Source: Beroe forskalii
Lineage: Eukaryota; Ctenophora; Nuda; Beroida; Beroidae
Assembly: GCA_011033025.1 (NCBI GenBank)
Contig: WFMF01000096.1
Span: 124,001-188,000, forward strand
Reading direction: 5' to 3'
DNA length: 64,000 nt
Position numbers and translations under genes: made by a program. The notes below the pieces were generated by a model. It was not told where the DNA came from. It worked only from the letters and a program-made list of their open reading frames with translations, and ran no database searches. The first letter of the stretch is position 1, and each line of letters starts with the position of its first letter. This document shows, piece by piece, positions 1 to 10,600 of the stretch.

Positions 1-58
1 GGTTGGGGTCTGGGTTGGGGTCTGGGTTAGGGTTGGGTCTGGGTTAGTGGGTTATAGT
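1..58. repeat. Degenerate TTAGGG-like telomeric repeat block
   Basis: The first bases are variants of GGGTTA and GGGTCT units (GGGTTGGGGTCT, GGGTTAGGGTTGGGT). Because it is short and degenerate it looks like interstitial telomere-like sequence rather than a chromosome end. A second block with the opposite strand bias (CCCTAA-like) lies near 44.2 kb inside a small inverted-repeat element. Confidence 0.6.
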
Positions 59-1039
59 TTAAAACTTTAAGAGGTGCATGGACAAAACACTGCCTGGGGT
101 GCATGGACAAAACACCACCTGGGCAAAAATGCAACCTGGACAAAACACAACCTTAGAGCACAAATTGTGCAAAAGGGATGCCCATGCATAATCCTGTGAA
201 ACAATTCTACAGTTAGGGTCAGGAGTTATGATCTGCACAAGCATTCCCATCGCCTAATTTTGCCTCTAAGGTGGCATTATGTCCAGCTGGTGGTGTTTTG
301 TCCGGGTGGTGTTATGGTTTTAACATAACATAACTGGATAATGTTATTTAATCATCACTCTTCACAAAGACAATAATGAAGAAAAATATATAACACTATT
401 ACACACCATTTACCTCAGGTGCCCATTACTCAATGAAAACATTCATAAATTAATCAAATTCAAATTCAAACTGATTTATTCTTTATTTTACAAAAACAAA
501 CATGTTCAAAATACTCAATTAAAGGATCCTCCATCTTTATCACAGGCAATACAATGAAACAGTAAAACTCTGTAATGAAATGAATGGATGAATATGTTCA
601 AAATACTAGTTGTTTATAGCCCCGTTAAGAATAACGTTTTGATATTTTAGAGTTAAAGGGGTAAAGGGGGTGTTGGGTGTAAATTTGAACAGGTTTTATT
701 TTAAAAATAGGTGGGCTGCGCAACAGCAGATTGCTGGCCAACGCGCTACCCAATATATCTATAGATGATAAGATTCAGTCAAAGGCTTCAAGCCTTTGTG
801 ATCTTCGCTAGCCTTTGCGATCTTCGCTAAATAAACTGATTTTTAATGTGATCCTTCATGATATCAAGTGAATGACATGAATGAAACTCGATGATGATAA
901 TGAAAGGAATGAATCAAACAATTTCACACAACCACGCAAATTGACTGACAGTTTTGGAATTTAAAATTCCATCTTCAGGATCCCCGTGCGAATGTTAATC
1001 ATCCTCAGTTAGTTAATTTAATACGTGTTGTGTTGTAAG
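59..1039. other. Intergenic, with a small inverted pair
   Basis: No gene is seen. The motif GGACAAAACACCACC at 105-119 recurs as its exact reverse complement at 289-303, which suggests a small foldback repeat of about 200 bp next to the telomere-like block. The rest is AT-rich and unrecognised. Confidence 0.4.
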
Positions 1040-1640
1040 TTTAAATAAACTGAATATGTGAAAACAACTCAGTGAAAAAATACTTTGATAATAAGTTAAG
1101 AGTATGAAATCACTGTGACTAATAGTTAAGAGTATGAAATCACTGCAATTAAAAAACTGGGTAAGGTTAGGTTTATGGTTAGGTGGTTTCATCGTTCTGC
1201 GTCGATCAAATGGATTGATCAAATGAAAAACGCACACAATACACTTTTATGAAGACATCCGCTCAAAAAATCAAGCGCCCGATTGTGTGCCATTTTCATT
1301 TGATCAGTTCATTCGATCGACGCGTAACAATGCAGGTGCCTGAGGTTCAGGAATGGAAGAAAAATACTGTGATAAAAATGGAGATAAAATGCTGTGAGGT
1401 GAAATGTCAAGTAGTAAAAATAAACTGAATATGTAAAAAAATACTTTGATAATAAGTTAAGAGTATGAAATCACTGTGACTAATAGTTAATAGTATGAAA
1501 TCACTGCAATTAAAAAACTGGATAAGGCCAGGTTAGGTTTATGGTTAGGTTCAGTAATGGGAGAAAAATACTGTAATAAAAAATGGAGATAAAATGCTGT
1601 GAGGTGAAATGTCAAGTAGTAAAAATTCAGGCTCCTGAAT
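1040..1640. repeat. Imperfect tandem duplication, unit about 360 bp
   Basis: The motif TAAGAGTATGAAATCACTG with its flanks occurs at about 1096-1160 and again at about 1454-1520. A companion block (GGAGATAAAATGCTGTGAGG) appears at about 1380 and 1575. Each unit also holds the short direct repeat GTATGAAATCACTG twice. No coding sequence is supported. Confidence 0.6.
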
Positions 1641-1851
1641 ATCCCTACTACTGACTTAAAGAATTGGGATGTGATCTGCAAGAGATCCAGACAGATACCC
1701 CTGCACAAGATCACCCACTACAGGAGATCCCAGTTGAATGAATCACAAATATTAAGTGTGATTTCATGGTGTTTTAGCAAGAATTCATTTAAAAAACCAA
1801 CTCATTAGACATCTTGTTTGTTTATCGATGATAGACCCAATCCCCTATAAC

Positions 1852-2172
1852 CTTGTCAGGCGTCGCGTTGCCTGACCCCCTCGACGTCGCGTCAGACAAC
1901 TATAACCAGGGGCGTAGCGGAACTCCGTGCGCGTAACCAGGGTCCTAGTTAGGGCAAGACCCTTCCGAGCGAGTAACGACGCGCCGCGCACCGCTCAGTG
2001 GCTTCATCTTGTCTGACGTCGTCATACCTTGCTAAACACGTATATCCCTGTCTGCGTTGCGCGGCGCGCGTACGCACACCTATGCGGGCTTAGGAACGTC
2101 ATACCCATTATAATTATTTTATTCTGCGAGTCGGGGCGCGCGCGATCAGGGGGTCAGGCAACGCCTGACAAG
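1852..2172. mobile_element. GC-rich foldback (MITE-like) element
   Basis: Terminal inverted repeats are visible: 1852-1881 starts CTTGTCAGGCGT and ends TGCCTGACCCCCT, and 2148-2172 is its reverse complement apart from a few extra bases. The interior is CpG-rich in an otherwise AT-rich region, and no transposase is encoded. A smaller foldback with AACCAGGG / CTAGTTAGGGC ends (about 1899-1956) sits inside it. Similar GTCTGACCCCCT / AGGGGGTCAGAC ends occur near 46.0 kb. Confidence 0.65.
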
Positions 2173-2189
2173 CTGCATCAACGTTTATT

Positions 2190-2258
2190 TAACTCACCCT
2201 CCGCCGCGCGCCAATTTTTTCTATGGAAAAAATTGGCGCGTGGCGAAGGGTGCGTGAG
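2190..2258. repeat. Strong GC-rich hairpin
   Basis: The core is a perfect 15-bp inverted repeat, CGCGCCAATTTTTTC (2207-2221) and its complement (2226-2240), around a 4-nt loop. The arms extend imperfectly outward through CTCACCCT / AGGGTGCGTGAG. It lies just outside the 1852-2172 foldback. Confidence 0.7.
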
Positions 2259-2660
2259 TAGCAACTTATTTTTTAATATTTCATATTTGCTTTCGTTATC
2301 TTGATATATGTTTGAAGTGATTGATCATTGAGGCAGTGGAAGTGCAGTGAAACAATAAATGACATCAAACCCACACACTTCGTAAACCACTAATCGACTG
2401 ACAGTTTCAAAGTTAAACAATTCTTCCTCTGGATCTCCACATATAATTGTAATAAGAAGTGTTGTTAAGTTTAAAACTTGATATATATTTAGATACATTC
2501 AGTAATAAACTAACAAACCAGTGGAGTTTTATTTTATTTTAAATGTTGTGTCAGCCGAGTTCGAAAATTTTGGATAACACGCATTCCATGAGTTAGTTAA
2601 TTGTATTATTTAGAAGTTTCTGTCTTCTGCATCTTATTTGTTATGTTGCCTATATCTTTC

Positions 2661-2730
2661 CCCTAACCAGGGGTTTAGCGGCTTGCCGCGCCGCGCACCC
2701 TGTGCGCGAAACCAGGGCGCTGGTTAGGGC
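2661..2730. mobile_element. Short foldback element
   Basis: CCCTAACCAG (2661-2670) is matched by CTGGTTAGGG (2720-2729), with a GC-rich interior containing GCCGCGCCGCGCACC. It resembles the segment at about 1899-1956, so a small repeat family has at least two copies in the window. Confidence 0.55.
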
Positions 2731-4192
2731 AACCTATATCAAGGCTCTAGCTTTTCCTTCAGTCTTACAATAGTATATCTTTCCATTCAGGTCTGACATT
2801 TGACAACACTTGCTTGGATTGAATGCATATATTATAGATTCGCAAGTGCTCCTTTACCAAATAAATTTCTTTTCAGGTCTTTTGAACTCTTGTGATTTCG
2901 TGATGACTTTTCACTGCTTAGACTTGGTGTTATTACTTCCCTCTAAACTGTGTTGCTCAGGAATCCGGAGTCCTGGGTGGCCCAGCCTTGCAGTTGTAAG
3001 CTGTGAGGGGTACGTGGGCACTGGGCCGAAACTCCTCCGTTTCCCTTTGTCACCTGCTGATGGGACACCTACATTGCAGATGGCAGATGTAGGGTAACCG
3101 CTGATGATTCACAGTTTAGTCTCTTCCGCCTCTTATGTCAATCCTTGAATTAGAAAATCGATGTACAGTATTTTGTTATGTTTGTAGTATACCCATACAC
3201 CTCTATAGATAAGACATTGGATTCGGTTTAATTGCTCCTTCAGAAACTTTTTTTGATGTGCTCATCAAAATCCTTTATTTCAGTTCATATTCTTGCAGTA
3301 AAAGGATCATTGCTCTTTGTGTTTATTCAAACTTTGAATAACTGTATTAAAGGTGGTCTATTGGCTCAAATGATATTCACAAAACTTTGTTTAGTGCCTC
3401 AGTTGATAGATAATGTGTGTCGCTGTTTAATGTGTTTCCTTCAGTGTGAAAAGTATTACAATGAAAAGGCAAATAATGAAGTAACGAATTGGTTTAATGA
3501 GCTTGGCACATGGATCTGAAATATTTGTATGCCTGTGACTACTTGCCTGGATAAAACTGATTCAGTTTCCTCTGTAAAAGTAAAGCCAGAAAACTCTCTC
3601 ATTGCTCATCCATAGTCTTGGAAGTTTAATATGACATTAATTACTGTGCTTAATTCTTTATACATTGGCTGATTATTAGAATGTGCAGATTTAAGTCTCC
3701 TGATCTCAAATTCTCTTGTATCAGCTAATCATTTGAACTTCAGGTACCTGCATAGACATTGGTCAATCAATCAAATTGATAAACTCAAAACATGCAAAAG
3801 TGGTCTGAATGCAGGCTCTGCTTTGTTTTGTCATACTTGTAAAAGCACAAACATATTCACAATACTTATCCTTCAAATCCACTCCTGTTCAAGTACTTAT
3901 GCATGTTTAAAATTTGATACTTCATTTGATTGACCAATGTCTATTCAGGCCCATCATACTCCATTTTCACTTGTTCACCACTATGGAGGAATTTTATTTG
4001 ATGATACTATCATGACTGATTATTCATTGGTAGATAATATTCTTGTTTATGTTCTTATTCCAATCATAAAGAAAATTTTTCTCGTTCTTCTATGTTTACC
4101 CAGCTCATTGTTTATTCAGCTCATTTTTTTGAGGACATGTAATGAAGCAGTGACCATGTGATGTGAAGGTATAAAGAAGTTCACTATGAAAA
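2731..4192. other. Intergenic upstream of the adenylyl cyclase
   Basis: No gene or convincing upstream exon is seen. Several stop-bounded reading frames of 60-95 codons lack any family motif. A GC-richer patch at about 2960-3100 contains GGCCCAG ... CTGGGCC pairing and could be an old short repeat. A 5' UTR exon for the cyclase could be here but cannot be placed from sequence alone. Confidence 0.4.
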
Positions 4193-7100
4193 ATGCCCTA
4201 CTACCGACAGAAAATAATAGCAAACAAATCCAGCTACAAACCACTTAAATGTCAAGATGAAGTGAAACCCAGCTACACATGGCACCAAGGGTGTTGCATT
4301 GATGTGAGCTATCAAGCTAAAGAAGTTGAAAGACAATATCAATTATCAACAGTATCTGAAAGCAGATGGAATCTCCAGCTTGCATCTATCCTTCAGTCAA
4401 TGATATCATTACTTCTGGTAATCTTCTTTTCAGTAATGTATGGAACCACAGACCCAAAATCAGATGTGTGGAGTACACTTCTGTATGCAATGGCTGCCTC
4501 TTCAATAGCCAACTTAACATTGGTTGTTATATCTTTTACCATCGCCCATCACTCTATAATGGTAGTATCTTTATTTACATTGGTGCTGGGATTCTTGCCT
4601 TCATTCATAATCTTCCATTTTGGCAGGAACATTGTCACACATCCTGTTTACTTTGTTCTGATATGGAGCTGCCCAATACTCTCATCATACTATCTCTTGC
4701 ATCTACCATTAATAATATTGTTAGCATCTGGAAATTTATATTCCATTGGCTTAGCTTTATTTGCATATTTTGAGCTGGAGCAAAACAACAACAATAGCAC
4801 TGGTTTGGATTCTGTTTGGATATTTGTAGTTCTGTTTGGTGTAAATATCATTGGTGCTGTAGGAAAGTTCTATGACAGTTTGTCATCACGACAAGTCTTC
4901 TATAAAATTGGAAAAAGTTTACTTTATCAACAACAAGCATTAGATGAGACTCTCCTAAAGGAAGTATTAATAAGATCTATCATGCCAGAGGGTGTCTGTA
5001 ACCAGATATTATATAGTGGGAAGCTTCATGATGTTGTGCTATGCAAAGATCCTGAAAATAAGATGAGAGATCTTCCAATAAAGCTAATGGAACCTGTTTC
5101 TATTCTATTTGCTGACCTAGTTGGTTTTACAGCCATGAGTAGCACATTAGAGGCTGCAGAACTTGTAAATTTGCTAACAGACCTTTATGGTAGATTTGAT
5201 TGTGTTGCTGAAGCATACAGTTGTGAAAATATAAGCATCTTAGGAGACTGTTACTTTGCAGTCTCAGGTTGTCCTGAAGCAGATGAAAGACATGCTGATA
5301 ACTGCATGTATACTGGTATTGGACTTGTCAAAGCCACTCGTGAATTTTGTGCTGAAAGGAATAAGAGCATTGACATTAGGGTTGGGATTCACACAGGAAT
5401 TGTTCTGTGTGGTATTGTCGGAGGAACCAAGTTCAAATATGATGTCTGGTCAAGTGATGCAAAGATTGCTAATTACATGGAATCTGGTGGTGTGCCTGGT
5501 CGAGTTCATATATCAGAGCAAACAAAGAGCTACCTTAAAGATGAGTGGGAGTTTGAAGATGGCTTTGGTTCCAGACGTGAGCCAGAGCTCCAAGGAATTT
5601 TAACATTTTTATTGAAAAAGGAATTTCAGGATACCATAATAATTGAATCCAAGAAAAAAGATGTTGTTGATAGTGCTATTTATAGGAGTATATGTAAATC
5701 AAAGGCAAAGCAGACAAGTGAAAGTAGCATATCTGTGAAGAGTGAAGACTTGCATGGTCGATATTCTCTTTTGCATGTCCTCCATCCTATCTTGAATGTT
5801 CATGAATCAAAGAACCAACATAATGGACCATGTGAAAAATACAGAAATGTAAGTGCCAAAACCAGTAAAGTCTCAAAGACCATCGATGTACTTGCTGATG
5901 GCACTTCTAATACTAATAACTGTGAAAATGGAAATGGCATTAAGCATTCGTTAGTAGAGGGTAACGAAGATAACATCATGACTCACCAACGTGAAATGTT
6001 ACATGCTGCCTCTCATTCTTGGAACATTCACAAAACTTTTAGACAAGAAGGAGAAAAAATAGGGCGAAGTTTCTCAATTAATCCTTTTACAGCAAAGTTC
6101 CGTAGCAGCACATTTAACTCAGACTATTTCAGTCATGGTGGAAGCTGCTCATGCATTTTCTCAAAAGGATTTGCTGTGCTTTCGATGTTGACAGTATTTT
6201 TTATTGCTGTTCTAATCTTTGCATTGATGATCAAAAGTTATCATGAGGAAAATCAAACTGTTATGATTGTCAATGGTGTGGTAACTCTGCTGATCCTTAT
6301 TGCTCTAGTGATAACTGTGCAATGGGCAAAGGTTAAAAAGGTAGCCTCTTTATTGAACAAAGTACATTCTTTACCATATTTCGTGCTGCCACTTGCCCTT
6401 ACTCTGTTGTTAATGACTGGCACAATGACGGCAGTAGGTTGTTCTTGGAATAGCGAGAAAAATGTTTATGTTATTTTCTCCTTCACTTTACTGCTGTCCC
6501 ACTTCTTGATATATGAAAGATCATACTGGACAGTTCAAGCTTTGTTGCTTTCAACTACTGCTGGAGTTTCAATAAGCTATCTTGCAAATGGTGACTCTGA
6601 AACAAAGTTTGGCATTGCATCAATTTTATGCTCTTATCTAACAGTGTTTATTCTATCTTGGATTAAAAGTGTTAAAAGTGTTTTGAGATTTGGAACACTT
6701 TTGGAATGTAATACTGAACTAGCTGTAACTAAGGAAGAAGAGAATGTAACAACTCAGCTATTTAACACAATCATTCCTAAACATGTATCAGAGCAGTTCC
6801 TTACAGAACTCAATTACTCTCATTCCTATGACCATGTTGGAGTTATCTTTGCATCTGTCACAAATTTCTGGGATTTTTATGAAGAAAAATTCGAAGGTGG
6901 CATGGGATGTATCCGAGTATTGAACGAGATAGTACGAGACATTGATGACCTATTGACAAACATTGATAGCAGCTTGAAGAAAGCTGATCCTCGGTGGACA
7001 GCAATACAAAAAATCAAAACTATAGGTTCGTGTTATATGGCTGCATCTGGACTAGATCCTATTACAGAAGAGCAAACTAGACAAGGAAATCACCAGCACA

Positions 7101-7501
7101 TTATTCATCTTATGGAATTTTGTTTTCAAATCCTAAAAACTATCAAGGACTTTAACGACCACACATTTGGCACTGATTTCACAATTAAAATAGGTTTCAA
7201 TTATGGACCTGTAACTGATGGTATTATCGGTAAGAACAAAGTGCTATATGATATTTGGGGTGACACTGTCAATCTTTCAAGTCGAATGATGTCCACTGGT
7301 GTTGTTGGACGTATCCAAGTTCCTGCAGCTTGTGTGCCTTTCCTTATTGATCACTTCAAGATACCAAAACGTGGAAAAGTGCCAGTCAAAGGGAAGGGGG
7401 ATGTAATCACTCACTTCTGCATAGAGAAGAAGCCTGCTGAACAGATCAAAGCTAATTTAGCTGCAAGCGCAGCTAATAAACTCAATGCATCTGATGCATG
7501 A
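4193..7501 (+). CDS. ADCY9-like: Membrane adenylyl cyclase, AC9-like, intronless
   Basis: Class III transmembrane adenylyl cyclase of 1102 aa: converts ATP to cAMP at the cytosolic face of the plasma membrane, normally under G-protein control. An in-frame TGA at 4187-4189 makes the ATG at 4193 the first possible start. Order: hydrophobic domain 1 (about residues 63-240, several helices), catalytic C1 (about 290-480), a Ser/Lys-rich linker, hydrophobic domain 2 (about 655-845), C2 (about 885-1085). C1 keeps both metal aspartates, D308 in LFADLVGFT and D352 in ILGDCYF. C2 keeps K942 (KIKTIG), D1020 (YDIWGD) and N1027/R1031 (NLSSR), so the enzyme should be active. Closest resemblance from memory is AC9 (RVGIHTG.VLCGI, KVLYDIWGDTVN). 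The whole ORF has no intron, unlike the PRDM and kinesin genes downstream. No frameshift or stop is seen. Confidence 0.95.
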   Translation: MPYYRQKIIANKSSYKPLKCQDEVKPSYTWHQGCCIDVSYQAKEVERQYQLSTVSESRWNLQLASILQSMISLLLVIFFSVMYGTTDPKSDVWSTLLYAMAASSIANLTLVVISFTIAHHSIMVVSLFTLVLGFLPSFIIFHFGRNIVTHPVYFVLIWSCPILSSYYLLHLPLIILLASGNLYSIGLALFAYFELEQNNNNSTGLDSVWIFVVLFGVNIIGAVGKFYDSLSSRQVFYKIGKSLLYQQQALDETLLKEVLIRSIMPEGVCNQILYSGKLHDVVLCKDPENKMRDLPIKLMEPVSILFADLVGFTAMSSTLEAAELVNLLTDLYGRFDCVAEAYSCENISILGDCYFAVSGCPEADERHADNCMYTGIGLVKATREFCAERNKSIDIRVGIHTGIVLCGIVGGTKFKYDVWSSDAKIANYMESGGVPGRVHISEQTKSYLKDEWEFEDGFGSRREPELQGILTFLLKKEFQDTIIIESKKKDVVDSAIYRSICKSKAKQTSESSISVKSEDLHGRYSLLHVLHPILNVHESKNQHNGPCEKYRNVSAKTSKVSKTIDVLADGTSNTNNCENGNGIKHSLVEGNEDNIMTHQREMLHAASHSWNIHKTFRQEGEKIGRSFSINPFTAKFRSSTFNSDYFSHGGSCSCIFSKGFAVLSMLTVFFIAVLIFALMIKSYHEENQTVMIVNGVVTLLILIALVITVQWAKVKKVASLLNKVHSLPYFVLPLALTLLLMTGTMTAVGCSWNSEKNVYVIFSFTLLLSHFLIYERSYWTVQALLLSTTAGVSISYLANGDSETKFGIASILCSYLTVFILSWIKSVKSVLRFGTLLECNTELAVTKEEENVTTQLFNTIIPKHVSEQFLTELNYSHSYDHVGVIFASVTNFWDFYEEKFEGGMGCIRVLNEIVRDIDDLLTNIDSSLKKADPRWTAIQKIKTIGSCYMAASGLDPITEEQTRQGNHQHIIHLMEFCFQILKTIKDFNDHTFGTDFTIKIGFNYGPVTDGIIGKNKVLYDIWGDTVNLSSRMMSTGVVGRIQVPAACVPFLIDHFKIPKRGKVPVKGKGDVITHFCIEKKPAEQIKANLAASAANKLNASDA

Positions 7502-7570
7502 ATTCTTTCAATAAGTTTGGCTCTTGATAAATTGTTCATTGTGCTACAGTTTCGTTAAGATGATAGGTAT

Positions 7571-7619
7571 TATGATATTCATTCTTTGGTCATAATATGA
7601 TCCAAGAATAAATATCATA
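7571..7619. repeat. 3'-flank hairpin
   Basis: TATGATATTCATTCTTTGG (7571-7589) pairs with CCAAGAATAAATATCATA (7602-7619) with one mismatch and one bulge. It probably lies in the 3' UTR of the cyclase and covers the only nearby AATAAA. Confidence 0.55.
7607..7612 (+). terminator. Candidate poly(A) signal of the cyclase
   Basis: AATAAA lies 106 nt after the cyclase stop codon. It falls inside a hairpin, described separately. This is a motif match only. Confidence 0.4.
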
Positions 7620-10600
7620 TTATGATTGAAATTAACTGAGATTTCACTTAATCATCACATGATTCAATTTTTATACTTTTCTCTTTTGCTATTGTAAGTA
7701 TGTTGTTGACTCCCATTTTTCATGAATTTTTATTTCCAGCTATGATCATCGATGATAATTTAAGAATCATTTCATTTTGAATTTCAGTTTAAAGCCACAA
7801 TCTAACATCAAGACATTATACCTAGTACGTTATATACAGTAATCACGACTACTACTCTGCGACTGTAAAGTTTTGAAATTGTTCATTGAAGGAGCAAAAG
7901 ATAATATTGTTGCTACTTGAGTTCTGAAAATTTCATGAATGCAATTCAATGATTTTTATCAGTTAGGTAGTACCTAAGTAGATAAGATTTTATCGATTTC
8001 ATGATGTTTTGATATTGATATTATGGTACCTATTGCAATCAATCATGTAAAAGTAGAAAAAATACAATATTATATTTAGTATAGATTTTAGATGCCTTAT
8101 TGAATGATGAGTGGATATTGTTTGAAGTTCTTGGAATTATGTGAAACTCTTGAAAATTATCTGATAATAATACTTTTAGTCGAATAATAATATGAGACTT
8201 TGTGATTAAACACATTATATATTTTACGGATCTTGTTGGTTTTGGAATCATCCATAAATTTAACCGATGAAATGATAAAAACGGATTTTAAAAGTTTAGA
8301 TAATTAGTTTTGGTATATATTATGCTTAGAGGTGAAAGAAAATATCAATGCCCTGAACTTGCTGTCCAATGTGTGATTTTATATTCGTAAACATGATTCA
8401 CTCTCATGTATGGTAGTTTCAAAATCCTATTTAATTTAGTTACTTATTTTTAACGATTGGTACTTGGAATTCGAATATTTTTTACGAAAATTTGTTTGAT
8501 ATTAATTGTTTTAATATCTAAGTTTTAATATACGAGCCACAACTGGCTAAATTACCAATTACCATGCTACGAATTGTTTGAGCTACCTGAGTTATCCTCT
8601 TGTTATTTCTTGGTGTTTATTTCCTTTTGTGGGTCTAGGATCAAAATTTATGATTCGATTTCAAGATATTATCCTATAATTAGCATTTAGAGTGGAAAAA
8701 TCTTATGTACTTAACACGATATTGTTCTATTGTCATTTGAGTTATTACTGATATTTTAATAAAATCCCGTTTATTCTATTGTTGCTCTAATTCAGCTTTA
8801 ATTCAACTCTGATCACTGATGTCACATCAATAAATATGTATAATTGGGAAGCATGTAGTTCAGATTGATTGTCAAAGAGCCTTGCCGCATAACTTTCAGG
8901 AGTGGGGTATCTCGGGCGTGGTTGTCTTTGTACGAGCTATTATTATTAAAGCTACCAAAGGATTTCATATCGTTAGTACTGAATCGATCAGAAGCTTTAC
9001 ATAAAGTTAATGATAATATTTAATATGATTACTTATTGCGAGCATTTTGCATTAATCATGCTGATACAGTAATATGCAACTATATGACTGTACATGATAC
9101 AGCGGCATTGGGGTGCATATCAGGGCTCATTGGAATTTGGACTATTGGATGAGAAACAGGTGAGCCGTGAGTGTTATATTAAAGTATTAACAATATGCAT
9201 CGAAATGATGGCCTTTATTGATGTATTAGTGAGGGAATCTAGTGGCTAGTAATGAATCTGATATCAGGAAGTATGCGTAACTACTAACTAGGTAAACACT
9301 AAACCCTAATGGTTATAAGGCTTTTGCTTGATGCCTTAAATACAAATGGTCAGGCTGGTCCTACAAACATTTTAGGCTTGTAAATCTTTTCATCCTCATG
9401 TGCAATCAGGACTCCTATTGCACTCGCTGTCTTGTTGATGGCTCTGTGGATATTAGATAAAGAGAGACTGAGAGAGAGAAAGAGAGTTACAGTCATCAAA
9501 CACACCTGTTACTCTGTTGAACTGACGAGCTGAATTAATTCATCGTCTCCGTTATGGCTTGTCATTGTAGTGCAAGTTTCAGACTTCAGTTATATGGTAA
9601 TTTTGCTATTTAAATAGGTAGACTTGACGAATTGCTAAGATAATACTAAACTCATGAATATAATATCTTAATATTATGTACCTAAAACTATAAAATTATA
9701 AAATTGAATATATACTTGTAGCTTCCAAAGTTTCCTTACCCAACCAGATGGCTGACATTGCATGTCAATATTATATCAAAATGTTATTTGTTGAAAAGAT
9801 AAAATTTCTGTTCTTCCTAAGTTACTACTTAACTTGTACAGTAAACTTTGCCGATAGGAACAGATAGCTGACGAATGACGATCCTATTTGAATATTAAGA
9901 CCTCCCAAACTTGAATATTTTGCACCTCCTAACCTCCTGCTCCTGAGTTCGACTCTAATTAATTGAGGTCAAGAAATCATGAGAATCATATATCAGAACA
10001 TCTTAACTGTCATAATGATACCTAGACTTTGGTGAGACGGGCGCTGATATGAAATCTATAACTCTTGTGGCTGATTCGATCTCATTAAATTGATATATTT
10101 CTATAATAGGTATCAACTGGACAGTGGACACGATTTCAGACGATTTGCAAATATAATAAGATAATATGAGAGGGAGAGGGAGACTACTTATGTAGCTTGT
10201 TACACACTTGAGATGAGGAGAGTGTGTAGTAAGTTCTGATGATCATTATATCAGCTGCTCACACATCCCCGACAAAGAAGGTGTTGACAGCACTCCAGGT
10301 GTTGTTATTGACAACAACCTTTAGAACTTCTAGGCTTCTTATAATTTTGTATTGTATGCAAAGGGTTAACCCTCACATTCTCACAGACCGCAACCTTACG
10401 TCCTTACATCTTGGAGTTTGCTCCTGTGGTTCATATTCAATGTGATGTCTGATGAAAAAGCATAATCTATCTAGAAGATGAATTACAGCCTTGACCATAA
10501 AATGATTATGATAATGGTTGCTTATATGGTTTTGGCAAATTATGAAATAAATCAATAAGTGAAAGTGAATCTTACAGTTGATCTATATTCTGTTTTTAAA

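Noticed and set aside
1-58. Interpretation as a true chromosome end
   Set aside because: The repeats are degenerate and only about 58 bp long, and similar interstitial blocks occur inside small elements elsewhere in the window.
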